From Streptomyces qinzhouensis (GTDB taxonomy: Bacteria; Actinomycetota; Actinomycetes; Streptomycetales; Streptomycetaceae): a stretch of 64,000 nucleotides of DNA. The translations under genes were made by a program, and so were the position numbers. Shown here one piece after another: positions 37,399 to 46,769 of the stretch (position 1 is its first letter; each line of letters starts with the position of its first letter). The DNA lies in assembly GCF_007856155.1 (NCBI RefSeq), contig NZ_CP042266.1, positions 3,906,001 through 3,970,000 of the forward strand, written 5' to 3'. The notes under the pieces were generated by a model. The model ran no database searches. It had not been told where the DNA came from and saw nothing but the letters and a program-made list of their open reading frames with translations.

Positions 37399-37691
37399 CG
37401 TCGTTCATCCAGTCTTGTGGTGGTCGGGGCGGGATGCGCCCGGGCCGCGGCCCTGGCCGGCCGGCGGGTGCCGGGCCGTGGTGCGAAACCCCGTACTACA
37501 AACAATGGGGCCCTCAAGAGGTTACCGCCCGCCTCTCCCGTATCTCATTGACTTATGCATGTCAGGCGGTACGGAGGGGCCCGGCGGGCCCCTCGGCGGC
37601 CCCGGCCCCGTGCGCCCGGCGCACTCCCGGGCCCGGGCTCCGCCTCGTACCCCGGGGGTCAGCGCCCGTCGGATCGGAATAAAGTGAGCAA

Positions 37692-39797
37692 ATGCGCACT
37701 GAGGACGTCCTGGCCGCCGTCGCCACCGGCCTGTGGCGATGGGACAACGCGGGCGGGACCGTCACTCTCGACGCGGAGGCCGCCCGGCTGCTGGGACTTT
37801 CGGCCGAACCGTCCTCGCATCCGGAGAACGCCGTCCGCGCCCGGATCCACCCCGTGGACTGGAACGAGATCAACGGCGTGGTCTCGCTCGCCATCGCGGA
37901 GGGCACGGTCGCCGAGGGCCGGCTGCGGGTCGTCGACACCGAAGGCCGGGTGGTGCGGACCGTACGCAGCCGCTCCAAGCCCATCGCGCTCGACGGCGGC
38001 TTCGAGATGCTCGGCATGCTCCAGGAGGTCGCCGAACCCACCGAGGGCACCGCGGCCAAGACCCCCGTCACCGGCGACTGGCGCCGCTCCCGGGAAGCGT
38101 TCCTGCTGGACGCGGGCCGCGCCCTGGCCGAGGCCCGGTCCACGGCCGAGGTGCTGCGGGTCGCCGCGTCCCTGTCCATGCCCGGCTTCTCACCCGACGG
38201 GCTCGCGGTCTTCGGCGCGGCCGGCGAACGGCTGACGATCATCGGCCACCACGGGCACCAGAGCGCGGGCGGCGACCCCTTCTCCGATATGCGGCTGGAC
38301 ACCGACCATCCGGCGGCCGAGGTCGTCCGCACCGGCCGCGCGGTCTATCTGCCGAGCCCCGACGACTACGACCGCCGCTACCCCACGAGCTGGCCGCTCG
38401 CGCAGAAGCTGGGCCGCCGCTCCTGGGCGTACCTCCCGCTGATCGTCGCCGGGCGCACGATGGGCGCCTGGATGGCCGCCTTCCGGCACCAGGTCGTCTT
38501 CACACCCGACGAGCGGTCCGTGCTGACGACCGTGGCCCGGATGCTGGCCCAGGCCCTGACCAGGGCGGGGGTCGCGGAGACCGAGCGGGAGCTGTCCGAG
38601 GGCCTCCAGCGGTCGATGATGCCGGTCATCGGCCCGGCGATCCCCGGCACCACGGTGGCCGCGCGGTACGTCCCCACCGGCGGCGGGCTCCAGGTCGGTG
38701 GCGACTGGTACGACATGATCCCGCTGCCGTCCGGCCGGATCGCGCTCGTCATCGGCGATGTCCAGGGCCATGACGTCCGGGCCGCCGGACTGATGGGCCA
38801 GCTCCGGATCGCCTTGCGGGCGTACGCCTCCGAGGGCCACCGCCCGGACGCGGTCCTCTCCCGCGCCTCGCGCTTTCTGCACGGCATCACCGACGCGACG
38901 GGCGCGTCCGACGCCGGCTCCCGCTTCGCGACCTGCCTCTATCTGGAGTACGACCCGGCGAACGGCCTGGTCGAGATCGCCCGCGCCGGGCATCCGGAGC
39001 CCGCGGTCCGGATGGCCGACGGCACGGTCATCATCCGCCCCACGGAGGGCGGGCTGCCGCTCGGCATCGACCCGGACTCCGACTATCCGACCACCCGGCT
39101 GGAGCTGGCGCCGGGCGAGACGATGATGATCTGCACGGACGGCCTCCTCGAAACCGGCGGCCACGACCTGGACACCGGCTGGGACCGGCTGCGGGAGGTC
39201 CTGGAGCGCCATCCGTCGACCGGCTCCCTGGAGGAGCTGGCCGACTCCCTGGTGTCGGCGGTCCACGGCCCCGTCTCGCACTACACGGTCGGCCCGCTCG
39301 CCGACCGCCGCGAGGACGATGTCGCCCTGGTCCTGCTCTCCCGCGAGGGCGAACCGGGCCCGGCCGAGGCGGCTCCGCGCCGTACCGCGATGACCATCGC
39401 CCAGGCCCAGCCCGAACGCATCGCGGCAGCGCGGCAGACCGTCCGCGAACTGCTCCACGACTGGGCGGACCCGGAGCAGGTCGACGCGGCGGTGCTGATG
39501 GTCTCCGAGATGGTGACCAACGTGCTGGTCCACACCGACGGCAACGCGCTGCTCGCGGCCCGCGTCACGGCCGCGACGGGGCCCGCGCCCCGGGTCCTGC
39601 GCGTCGAGGTCGCCGACAGCAGCGACGAACTCCCCCACAAGCGCCGCCCCGGCGAACTGGCCTCATCCGGGCGCGGTCTGGTGCTGATGGAGATGCTGGC
39701 GGACGCGTGGGGGGTCGACCCGCAGGGCGAGGGCAAGTGCATCTGGTTCGAGCTGCACGAGTCGGAGTCGGCCGGCCAGGGCCTGCCGCGAAAGTAG
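37692..39797 (+). CDS. PAS/GAF/SpoIIE phosphatase with anti-sigma-type HATPase
   Basis: 701 residues. PAS-like sensor (about 1-115), GAF domain (about 135-290), SpoIIE-type PP2C phosphatase (about 305-525; metal Asp in VGGDWYDMI, VIGDVQGHD and RREDDVALVLL) and C-terminal RsbW-like HATPase (N-box EMVTNVLVH, G-box VEVADSS, SSGRGLVLMEM). Such proteins reverse or impose phosphorylation of anti-anti-sigma factors and so control stress sigma factors. No sigma-factor gene is adjacent. ATG at 37692. It is divergent from aspS (293-bp gap). Confidence 0.92.
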   Translation: MRTEDVLAAVATGLWRWDNAGGTVTLDAEAARLLGLSAEPSSHPENAVRARIHPVDWNEINGVVSLAIAEGTVAEGRLRVVDTEGRVVRTVRSRSKPIALDGGFEMLGMLQEVAEPTEGTAAKTPVTGDWRRSREAFLLDAGRALAEARSTAEVLRVAASLSMPGFSPDGLAVFGAAGERLTIIGHHGHQSAGGDPFSDMRLDTDHPAAEVVRTGRAVYLPSPDDYDRRYPTSWPLAQKLGRRSWAYLPLIVAGRTMGAWMAAFRHQVVFTPDERSVLTTVARMLAQALTRAGVAETERELSEGLQRSMMPVIGPAIPGTTVAARYVPTGGGLQVGGDWYDMIPLPSGRIALVIGDVQGHDVRAAGLMGQLRIALRAYASEGHRPDAVLSRASRFLHGITDATGASDAGSRFATCLYLEYDPANGLVEIARAGHPEPAVRMADGTVIIRPTEGGLPLGIDPDSDYPTTRLELAPGETMMICTDGLLETGGHDLDTGWDRLREVLERHPSTGSLEELADSLVSAVHGPVSHYTVGPLADRREDDVALVLLSREGEPGPAEAAPRRTAMTIAQAQPERIAAARQTVRELLHDWADPEQVDAAVLMVSEMVTNVLVHTDGNALLAARVTAATGPAPRVLRVEVADSSDELPHKRRPGELASSGRGLVLMEMLADAWGVDPQGEGKCIWFELHESESAGQGLPRK

Positions 39798-39807
39798 TTC
39801 TCGCGGC

Positions 39808-40731
39808 TCAGGCTTCGATCCGTATCCAGGTGTCGCCGCCGCGGATCCAGAGGACACCATCACGGCCCTGGACGCAGCGCCTGGTTACCGGCTCCGGCAG
39901 TCGCAGTTGTTCCTGTGAGGTGATCACCCAGGCATCGTCGACGAGCTCCGCGCGGTGCAGTTCGACGCCGGGACGGTTGCGGAAATCGTGGCTCAGGAGC
40001 ATCCGGGTGCCGCGGACGGCGATGCCATCGGTGTTTCTCAAGGGGAGGCGGTAGCTGGTGACGCCGCCGGCGGCGGGATCGACCCGGGACACGAAGGAAC
40101 CTTCGGGGCTGAACCAGCCGAGCCAGGCCACGTCCTCCTCGGTCGCGCCCGCGATCCCGCCGAGGGGCAGTACAGGGAGCCGTCCCCGTCCCAGAGGGCC
40201 CCAGGTTTGAGTACCGTCCGTGTCCCAGCGGGCCAGGCCCTCACGGGACGCGGGGTGGCGTCCATAGATGCCTTTATCACCGTACGAGGTCCAGATACCG
40301 CCGTCACGGTCGGTGATGAGGTAGTCGATGTCATCGCCGATACAGATATGACTTATCGGGTATCCCCCCGGGGAGTAGACAACCGCGTTCCTCTCCCAGG
40401 TCCCGGTCCCGTCCCGGCATGTACAGGATGACGCCAGCAGGAACCGTGACCACGAGAGCAGGGCCAGGTGGCCGGTGCTCGCGGTGATGCCGGTTACCGG
40501 GGTGCGCTTCTCCACCCCGTCCGAGATCACCACCAATACGCCGTCGCACGGAGCCACCACGCGCCACCCGACCCATCCTCTGGTGTACGGGGAGCGGTGG
40601 AGGTTCCGTTGGTGGACCAGCATCACCGCGAGTTCGTTGCCCGGTCCGACGGTCCACCAGAGGGCCCGCCGGCCGGCTCGGGCGTCCTCGGGGGGCAGGC
40701 TCCACACGACAGGCAGTTCGCCAGGCGTCAT
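39808..40731 (-). CDS. Conserved hypothetical protein, beta-rich
   Basis: 307 residues with many Trp and Gly residues and short repeating beta-strand patterns (YLITDRDGGIWTSYGDKGIYG, AWLGWFSPEGSFVSRVDP, GVLWIRGGDTWIRIEA), suggesting a small beta-propeller. No signal peptide or catalytic motif is visible. ATG at 40731 is preceded by AAGGTG; a longer in-frame reading to 41235 is shadow. It converges on the SpoIIE-phosphatase gene, only 10 bp away. Confidence 0.7.
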   Translation of the reverse strand: MTPGELPVVWSLPPEDARAGRRALWWTVGPGNELAVMLVHQRNLHRSPYTRGWVGWRVVAPCDGVLVVISDGVEKRTPVTGITASTGHLALLSWSRFLLASSCTCRDGTGTWERNAVVYSPGGYPISHICIGDDIDYLITDRDGGIWTSYGDKGIYGRHPASREGLARWDTDGTQTWGPLGRGRLPVLPLGGIAGATEEDVAWLGWFSPEGSFVSRVDPAAGGVTSYRLPLRNTDGIAVRGTRMLLSHDFRNRPGVELHRAELVDDAWVITSQEQLRLPEPVTRRCVQGRDGVLWIRGGDTWIRIEA

Positions 40732-41379
40732 CGGCACACCTTTTGGACTCCAGGCCCCAACGGTGCCCGAAGAAACGTACGCTACCGAACGGCGGCCGCA
40801 GTACTCGACCAGCCCTGTGCCGGACGCACTCAGCGGACCGGGTACCCGGCGGGCGTGGCAGCGCAAGCTCGACCGTATCCACCTGCCGCCCAACGACTGC
40901 CGGGCAGCACCCCGCTCCGGCCTGATCGCCGCAGACCGGCCCGGCGATCGGCCCGGCGATCGGCCCGGCGGCGGGTCGGCACCCATCACCCGGAAATTCC
41001 TTCCCGGATGAGGCAACCTGACCGGCCGTTCGCCCCCTTTCTCCTCATGTAGGACGCATGAGTCGAGTACGGGGGAAGGGCGGGGGCCTTGAACGGCGAC
41101 GACCGGTTCGCGGTGCCGGAAGCGACCCGAGCGCCGGGTCCGCTGCGCGTCACCCGCACGGCCGGGGACCCGCCGCAACTCGCTGCCGCTCGGGAGCCGG
41201 ACCGCCGGGGCCGCGGCTCCGAACCCTCCGGTCACCGGCGCTGACCGATTCCCGGGCCGATTCCCGGGCCGATTCCCGGGCCGATTCCCTGGTCAAGCCA
41301 CCGCAGTCCACGGCGAACGCTCGTACACATCCGCCACATTTGCCACATCCGCCGCCCATCAAAACCCTCTGGAGCCGCT
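40732..41379. other. 648-bp divergent gap with two 12-bp repeat arrays
   Basis: No supported gene. It contains 2.8 copies of cggcccggcgat (40937-40970) and four copies of ccgattcccggg (41245-41292), the latter about 90 bp before the L,D-transpeptidase start. Promoters of both flanking genes must lie here. Confidence 0.6.
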
Positions 41380-42618
41380 GTGCGCCCGATATCCACCCGT
41401 CCGACAACTTCCGGGAACCGCCGCCTCGCACGTCACTGGTCCACCTGCCTGGTCGCGGTGCTCAGCCCGCTCGTCCTGGCCGCCTGTTCCGGCGGAAGCC
41501 CGGCGGAGAAGGCCGACGGCAAGGCGGCGGCGGGGGCCGTGAAGGCCGAGGGCCCGCCCGCGACGGTCGCGGTGACACCGAGCGGTACGGGGGTCCGGGC
41601 CGGGGCGCCGGTGAAGGTCACCGCGAGTGGCGGGACCCTGACCTCCGTCACGGTCACCGACGGCAAGGGCGCCGCCCTGTCCGGCGCCCTGTCCGCGGGC
41701 AATACGGTGTGGACGTCCGAACGCCCGGCCGCGCCCGGGGCGACCTACCGGGTGAGCGCGAAGACCCGGGGCACGGGCGGCACCGCGGGCACCCAGGACG
41801 CGTCGTTCTCCACCGAGGAAGCCGACAAGGTCAATACGGTGGTCCTGGCCCCCGTCGCCCGGCGCATCGGCATCGCCCACCCGGTCTCGATCGCCTTCAC
41901 GAAGCCGGTGAAGAACAAAGCGGCGGTGGAGAAGGCGCTCAAGGTCACCACGGACAACAACACCGAGGGCTCCTGGGGCTGGGTCAGGGATTACCACGGC
42001 AAGGACCGGATCGACTGGCGACCCAAGAACTACTGGAAGCCGGGGACCAAGGTCACCCTCGACGCCCGGCTCAACGGCGTCGACTCCGGCCCGTCGGGCG
42101 GCTTCCTCGTCAAGGACTACAAGCACTCCTTCACCATCGGCCGCGCCCAGGAGGTCAAGGTCGACCTCGACCGCAAGCAACTCACCTTCCAGCAGGACGG
42201 CAAGACGGTCCGTACGATCCCCGTCTCCGGCGGCGACCCCGACCACGGCGACAAGGCGTCCTGGCGCGGTATCCAGGTCCTGATGAGCAAGGAAGGCACC
42301 GTCAGGATGCGTTCCCAGAGCGTGGGCCTGGGCGACGCGTACGACAAGATGGTCGGCTACTCGATGCGCCTGACCTGGTCGGGCGCGTACGCCCACGCCG
42401 CACCGTGGAACGCCGCCTACTTCGGCAAGGCCAACAAGAGCTCCGGCTGCATCGGCATGAGCACCGCGAACGCCCAGTCCTTCTACCGGGACATCCAGGT
42501 CGGCGACCCCTTCACGGTGACCGGCAAGGACACCAAGGGCCTGCCGCCCCAGGGCAACGGCTTCAGCAACTGGAACGTGTCGTGGGAGGACTGGAAGCAG
42601 CGCAGCGCCCTGAACTGA
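41380..42618 (+). CDS. L,D-transpeptidase lipoprotein (Ig-like + YkuD)
   Basis: 412 residues. Signal peptide with lipobox LAAC, an Ig-like bacterial domain pair (about 55-245) as in mycobacterial Ldt enzymes, and a YkuD catalytic domain with the nucleophile Cys in SSGCIGMS and catalytic His in YAHAAPWN. It makes 3-3 peptidoglycan cross-links at the cell surface and resists most beta-lactams. GTG at 41380 follows GGAG with 5-base spacing. The upstream gap carries repeat arrays. Confidence 0.93.
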   Translation: MRPISTRPTTSGNRRLARHWSTCLVAVLSPLVLAACSGGSPAEKADGKAAAGAVKAEGPPATVAVTPSGTGVRAGAPVKVTASGGTLTSVTVTDGKGAALSGALSAGNTVWTSERPAAPGATYRVSAKTRGTGGTAGTQDASFSTEEADKVNTVVLAPVARRIGIAHPVSIAFTKPVKNKAAVEKALKVTTDNNTEGSWGWVRDYHGKDRIDWRPKNYWKPGTKVTLDARLNGVDSGPSGGFLVKDYKHSFTIGRAQEVKVDLDRKQLTFQQDGKTVRTIPVSGGDPDHGDKASWRGIQVLMSKEGTVRMRSQSVGLGDAYDKMVGYSMRLTWSGAYAHAAPWNAAYFGKANKSSGCIGMSTANAQSFYRDIQVGDPFTVTGKDTKGLPPQGNGFSNWNVSWEDWKQRSALN

Positions 42619-42803
42619 GCACCGCCGAACCCGAACCGGCCCGGGTGGTGGGGGAGGCGGATTCCTTCGTTCGCGAGTCCCTCGTTTGTGTGACTACTGT
42701 GGCGCGCGAGGGGCATACGTGGCTCGGCTCGGAGATTCCGCCTGGAGTGAGCACGGTTTGCCGGAAGGACCGTGTCTGGGCAGGTGGTTATGCGAGTGGC
42801 CTG

Positions 42804-43934
42804 GTGATAGGCAGACGAGACGAGTTGCCCACAGGTATCCCGATCGGGGGCCGCCTTGCCGTCTGGCGGACGCGGCGAGGTTTGACCCGGGCCGAACTTG
42901 CCGACCGGGCCGGGATGCCTCCGGTACACATCGCGCAATGGGAGAGCGGCGCGGATTGGATGGACCGTCACGGCTCGCTGGCCGCCCTTGCAGGAGCCTT
43001 GCGACTGGATCCCGGTGAACTGACCGGGCAGCCGTATGCAGTCGTGGGAAGCGAGCACGCGTCCGTCCGGGCCGCGGCCTTCAACTTGCGGCGGCAACTC
43101 GCCTGGCAGCAAGACACGGACAGCGGCGTTGAGCAGGTCAGCGATCTCGCACACCGGGTGCGAGCGGCGGTGGCCGCCGATGAGGCGGGGGACGATTACG
43201 TGCTCGCCCGTGAGCTACCCGGCCTGATCCGGGCTACCGACCGGACGGCGGCCATGAGTCCCCCTGACCATGGCCGACGGGCCGAGCATCTGCGGGTCCG
43301 AGCCCATGTTCTGGCTGCGCGGTTGCTCAGGCGGCTGGGGTACCGGGACCTGGCATGGACGTTCGTCCACCGGGCTTGCGCCGGGGGTGCCGAGATGTGG
43401 GTTGTTGTCGCGGAAGAGATAAGGCTGTTGATTGACCTGGGTCTGCCGGAGTATGCAGTGGCCCGTGCGGACAGGTCCGAGGAAATCGGGAACAACGCGG
43501 AACTGCTGATTCTGAAGGCCTTCGCCGAGGCAATGGCCGGGCACCGTCTGCGGGCGGGGCAGTCGTTGTCCGAGGCTGCCCGGCGGGCCGAGGACAAACG
43601 GTCTGTCGCCGCCGTGGCAGTGGCCCGTGCCGCCGTTGCTGTCGAATACGGCGCCTTCGACGAGGTGGCCGAGCACACCGGGACTGTGGACCTGTCGGTG
43701 TTGGCTCCCGCTGCACGCGCTCACCTGCTGAGGGTGACTGCGGCTGCTGCAGCCCGCCGAGGGGACATCGGTCTCGCGGTTGCCGCCTTGACTGAGGCGG
43801 ATGAGGCGGCGCCGTGGAGACTCCGGCTGGACCCCTTTGCCCGGGAACTCATTGTCGCTCTCCTTGCCCGTACCAGCGGTGAGGGTCAGCGCCGTGCACT
43901 GCGGCCGCTGACCGAGTGGATCGGTCCGGGCTGA
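42804..43934 (+). CDS. XRE-type HTH regulator with TPR-like C-terminus (first of pair)
   Basis: About 376 residues. N-terminal XRE helix-turn-helix (IGGRLAVWRTRRGLTRAELADRAGMPPVHIAQWE), then ~300 residues of helical repeats like TPR/tetratricopeptide regulators of streptomycete accessory regions. The start is uncertain: GTG 42804 is chosen, GTG 42747 and TTG 42825 are possible. The motif ELTGQP after the HTH is shared with the next gene, so both descend from one ancestor. Ligand or peptide sensing by the TPR part is inference. The open frame upstream to 41058 overlaps the L,D-transpeptidase in another frame and is not coding. Confidence 0.75.
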   Translation: MIGRRDELPTGIPIGGRLAVWRTRRGLTRAELADRAGMPPVHIAQWESGADWMDRHGSLAALAGALRLDPGELTGQPYAVVGSEHASVRAAAFNLRRQLAWQQDTDSGVEQVSDLAHRVRAAVAADEAGDDYVLARELPGLIRATDRTAAMSPPDHGRRAEHLRVRAHVLAARLLRRLGYRDLAWTFVHRACAGGAEMWVVVAEEIRLLIDLGLPEYAVARADRSEEIGNNAELLILKAFAEAMAGHRLRAGQSLSEAARRAEDKRSVAAVAVARAAVAVEYGAFDEVAEHTGTVDLSVLAPAARAHLLRVTAAAAARRGDIGLAVAALTEADEAAPWRLRLDPFARELIVALLARTSGEGQRRALRPLTEWIGPG

Positions 43935-44012
43935 ATCCGCCGCTTGCTCCATCAAAGCCGGGATGTCACCGTTCCGTCCTACGCTGGGGTCGAGTCCAGC
44001 ACGAGGGGCGGG

Positions 44013-45257
44013 ATGGTGATGGACACAGATCCCACGGGTCACATCGGCCAACGGCTTCGATCGGCGCGCCGTCAACGCGGTATGTCGCTGCGGACCTTAG
44101 CCGGACTGGCCGGGCTGTCACCCGGCTTCCTGTCGATGGTCGAGAACGGTCATCGTCACCTGGACCGCACCGGACACATCGTCTCGCTTGCTGAAGCCCT
44201 TCAGATCGCCCCGGCCGAGCTGACCGGCCAGCCTCTTGCTCCGGCTGACTTCCTCACAGACTCCGCTCACACGGCGATCCCGAGCCTTCGCCTGGTGATG
44301 ATGGGCATCGCACCAGCCACCTTCCCGGACCGGTACTTGCCCACCTTGCCGACCCCTGTCCTGGCGGCACGGGTTGGAGAGGCGAACCGTCTCTATCACG
44401 CTGCCGAGTACGGGCACTTGGCAGCCGAACTGCCTACACTTCTGGCCGACCTCCACACTGCCGCCGAAGCAGCTACGGGCGCCGACCGACCATTGCTGTT
44501 CGGGCTTCTGGCCGATGCCTATCACCCGGCCTGCACGCTGCTGCTGAAGAATCTCGGCTACACGGACCTGGCGTTCATCGCGGTCACGCGGGCCGCCAAA
44601 GCGATCGCCGAACTGGATGATCCGGTTCGGACGGCACTCTCCGGATTCTTCCACGCACATGTTCTGATGGCCGCCGGAAGCCCTGACCAGGCGTTTGCCC
44701 GCGCCGGACAGGCGGCCGATGTCGTGGGGCGCCACCTTTCCGGGCCCGAGACACATGCTCTGCTCGGGGAGCTGCATCTGATCCAGGCCACATGCCTGGC
44801 CCATGACGTTCGCCGGTCCGGTGCCGACCGCACCCAGGAGGTCGGCGAGTATCTGTCCGAGGCCAGTGACCTGGCTGCGCGGACAGGTGAGACCAAGGCA
44901 TGGCATCTGAACTTCGGTCCCACCAACGTTGGTATCCACCACGTCAGCCTCAACACCGAACTGGGCCTTCACAGCCAGGCCGTAAGCGCCCGGCGCGGAC
45001 TGAAGCCGGAGATTCTGGGTGCCCCTGGACGCCAGGCTGCCTTCCACGCCGACCTCGGCCGCTCGCTCGCCCATCTCCGTGGCCGTGAGGCCGAGGCAGT
45101 AGCCGAGCTGCTGAACGCCGAGCGGGCCGCTCCTCAGCGCATCCACGCCAATGCTCCGGTACGCAGCACCGTCGCCACGCTGCTGGAGCGCCGACTGCCC
45201 TCCCACGCCGCCCGGGATCTGCGTGGGCTGGCCCATCGGGTCGGCCTGCAGGCCTGA
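44013..45257 (+). CDS. XRE-type HTH regulator with TPR-like C-terminus (second of pair), TTA codon
   Basis: About 414 residues. HTH at about 10-65 (IGQRLRSARRQRGMSLRTLAGLAGLSPGFLSMVE) followed by the shared ELTGQP motif, then helical repeats. Codon 29 in the HTH is TTA (44097-44099), so translation should depend on the rare bldA tRNA. ATG 44013 or 44019 both fit GAGGGG upstream. It begins 78 bp after the first HTH-TPR gene and may be co-transcribed. Target genes are probably the following small proteins. Confidence 0.78.
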   Translation: MVMDTDPTGHIGQRLRSARRQRGMSLRTLAGLAGLSPGFLSMVENGHRHLDRTGHIVSLAEALQIAPAELTGQPLAPADFLTDSAHTAIPSLRLVMMGIAPATFPDRYLPTLPTPVLAARVGEANRLYHAAEYGHLAAELPTLLADLHTAAEAATGADRPLLFGLLADAYHPACTLLLKNLGYTDLAFIAVTRAAKAIAELDDPVRTALSGFFHAHVLMAAGSPDQAFARAGQAADVVGRHLSGPETHALLGELHLIQATCLAHDVRRSGADRTQEVGEYLSEASDLAARTGETKAWHLNFGPTNVGIHHVSLNTELGLHSQAVSARRGLKPEILGAPGRQAAFHADLGRSLAHLRGREAEAVAELLNAERAAPQRIHANAPVRSTVATLLERRLPSHAARDLRGLAHRVGLQA

Positions 45258-45377
45258 CCGCCGAAGGAAGCCTGGGCAGGTTCACCACTGTGAACGCTTC
45301 GGTGTGACGGCACCTTTACCGTCCGTGACATGGTCCGGGTGGAGGTCCCACCCGGCAGGGAAGGGACAGACCCAGTC

Positions 45378-46136
45378 ATGGCCGAACGGCTGTTGCACCA
45401 TGGACTCCGGGCAATGCCCGCACCCGGGAACACCCCCGCGAAGGGACTGGACAGCCTGCGGCGCGCGCTGGACGCGCTCGCGTGCTGGCGGGTGCGGGAG
45501 TGGCCTGTCGTGGCCGGGCTTGCCGGGGACGTCGGGCCGCTGGTGTGGGACGTGCTCAAGGGGGCCGGGGTCTGGGAGTCGCTGCCGACGCACTCCCGGG
45601 CCGCTCTGTACTGGGCGGTCGCGGACGGGCGGGCGATCCGGCGGGCGTGGCCCCTCAACGTAGATGTGGAGGAGTACGGGGCGCGGATCACCGGCCTCGC
45701 CATGGACGTGGCGTACTTCGCGGCCATGTGCGACCCGCAGGGGTCCCGGCGCTGGCCCGAGGCCGATCCCGCGCGGACCCGGCACGCCCTGCTCGCGGTC
45801 GAGCTGCTGCGGCAGTTCGGGAAGCTGCCCGTGACGTGGCGGGCTGCCGTGCTGCGGGAGCTGCACCACGCGGCCCGTACCCGGGATCCGGCGCGGCGCA
45901 CCCTCGCGGAGGTGCTGGCGGAGGCGAGCGCGTACGCCATCAAGGGGGAGGCGCCGCCCGGGCCGGAGTACGCCGACTTCCGGACCATCGACGCGCCCGA
46001 ACTCGTACAACGCGTCACGCGCTTACCGCGCGGCTGGCGGGGTGAGGTGTTCCGGCGGATCGCGGCCGGGGCCGACCCGATGGCCGTCGAGGCGGCGGCG
46101 CGGGACGCCATCAGGGCTGTCTGCACGACCCCGTAA
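45378..46136 (+). CDS. Hypothetical protein with TTA codon
   Basis: About 252 residues, mainly helical, rich in Ala and Arg, with no family I recognise. Third-position GC is strongly biased, so it is a genuine gene. A TTA codon (46023-46025, codon 216) suggests bldA dependence. ATG 45378 is preceded by GGAAGGGA at loose spacing; an earlier in-frame start at 45330 exists. It follows the HTH-TPR pair by 120 bp on the same strand and probably belongs to the same accessory unit. Confidence 0.6.
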   Translation: MAERLLHHGLRAMPAPGNTPAKGLDSLRRALDALACWRVREWPVVAGLAGDVGPLVWDVLKGAGVWESLPTHSRAALYWAVADGRAIRRAWPLNVDVEEYGARITGLAMDVAYFAAMCDPQGSRRWPEADPARTRHALLAVELLRQFGKLPVTWRAAVLRELHHAARTRDPARRTLAEVLAEASAYAIKGEAPPGPEYADFRTIDAPELVQRVTRLPRGWRGEVFRRIAAGADPMAVEAAARDAIRAVCTTP

Positions 46137-46215
46137 CCAACTCAAGCGCCCCGACACAACCGCTGCAACGGTTCCGCCGGGGCTTGCCGAACAGCTTTCA
46201 AGGAGCTGAACGACC

Positions 46216-46455
46216 GTGTTCGACCTTATCGTTCGCGTCATCGAATGGGTGCGGTTCTTTCTCGTACCTCTCGACCTCGTTCCCGTACCCCAGCCGCCGG
46301 TCCGGATGGACCCCTGGCGGCGCCCGTGGACCAGCCCCACCCAGGATGAGGCGCAGGCGATCCTCCGCGCCCGGGAAGAGGCCACCCGCAAGAAGCGGAA
46401 GCTGTACTACCTGCCGCCGGGTGTGTTCCTCCCGCTGCCGGGAGCCCGCCGATGA
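46216..46455 (+). CDS. Small protein with hydrophobic N-terminus
   Basis: 79 residues: a hydrophobic start (FDLIVRVIEWVRFFLVPL), a Pro-rich part, then a basic RKKRK patch and PPGVFLPLPGARR end. GTG 46216 is preceded by AAGGAG. The stop overlaps the start of the next gene by ATGA. A membrane-associated peptide partner of the next gene is likely; the function is unknown. Confidence 0.6.
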   Translation: MFDLIVRVIEWVRFFLVPLDLVPVPQPPVRMDPWRRPWTSPTQDEAQAILRAREEATRKKRKLYYLPPGVFLPLPGARR

Positions 46456-46670
46456 CCCGCGACGGACTCACCCGACCCGTGCCGCCCCCGTCCGGCGGCC
46501 CCTGTGTGGTCTGCGGACAGACCTCGCCCGCCGCTGTGGAAGTCGGCTACATCGAGCAGGTGAGCGGCCCGGGGATCGTGCAGTACGCCTGCCCTGAGCA
46601 CGCCACGGCGCATGCTCCCGGCCCGCTGCCCGGCGAGTTGCGCGTCGACCGGCGGGCGCCCGGCTCATAG
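46452..46670 (+). CDS. Small zinc-ribbon-like protein
   Basis: 72 residues with a CxxC (Cys18, Cys21) and a later C-x2-H (Cys47, His50), a zinc-binding pattern, within GPGIVQYACPEH. ATG at 46452 overlaps the previous stop (ATGA). A decayed copy lies at 47.95-48.08 kb. Common among streptomycete regulatory accessory loci, from memory; role unknown. Confidence 0.65.
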   Translation: MTRDGLTRPVPPPSGGPCVVCGQTSPAAVEVGYIEQVSGPGIVQYACPEHATAHAPGPLPGELRVDRRAPGS

Positions 46671-46769
46671 CCGGTCCGGTTCTCGATCAGGGGACATCGT
46701 GCCGAAGCCACGTGTCCTGTCCGCCGCCGCTCCTAGGCTGGCCGCGCCATCACAAGAGGGAGATCATCA

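Noticed and set aside
35821..37551. 576-aa plus-strand frame over aspS
   Set aside because: aspS is unambiguous with class II motifs, so this frame is a shadow.
40732..41379. Small frames in the gap before the L,D-transpeptidase
   Set aside because: Composition follows the 12-bp repeats rather than codon bias, with no ribosome site.
41058..42803. 5' part of a 958-codon plus-strand frame ending in the first HTH-TPR gene
   Set aside because: It overlaps the L,D-transpeptidase in a different frame and has a low-complexity translation; only its 3' part from about 42804 is a real gene.
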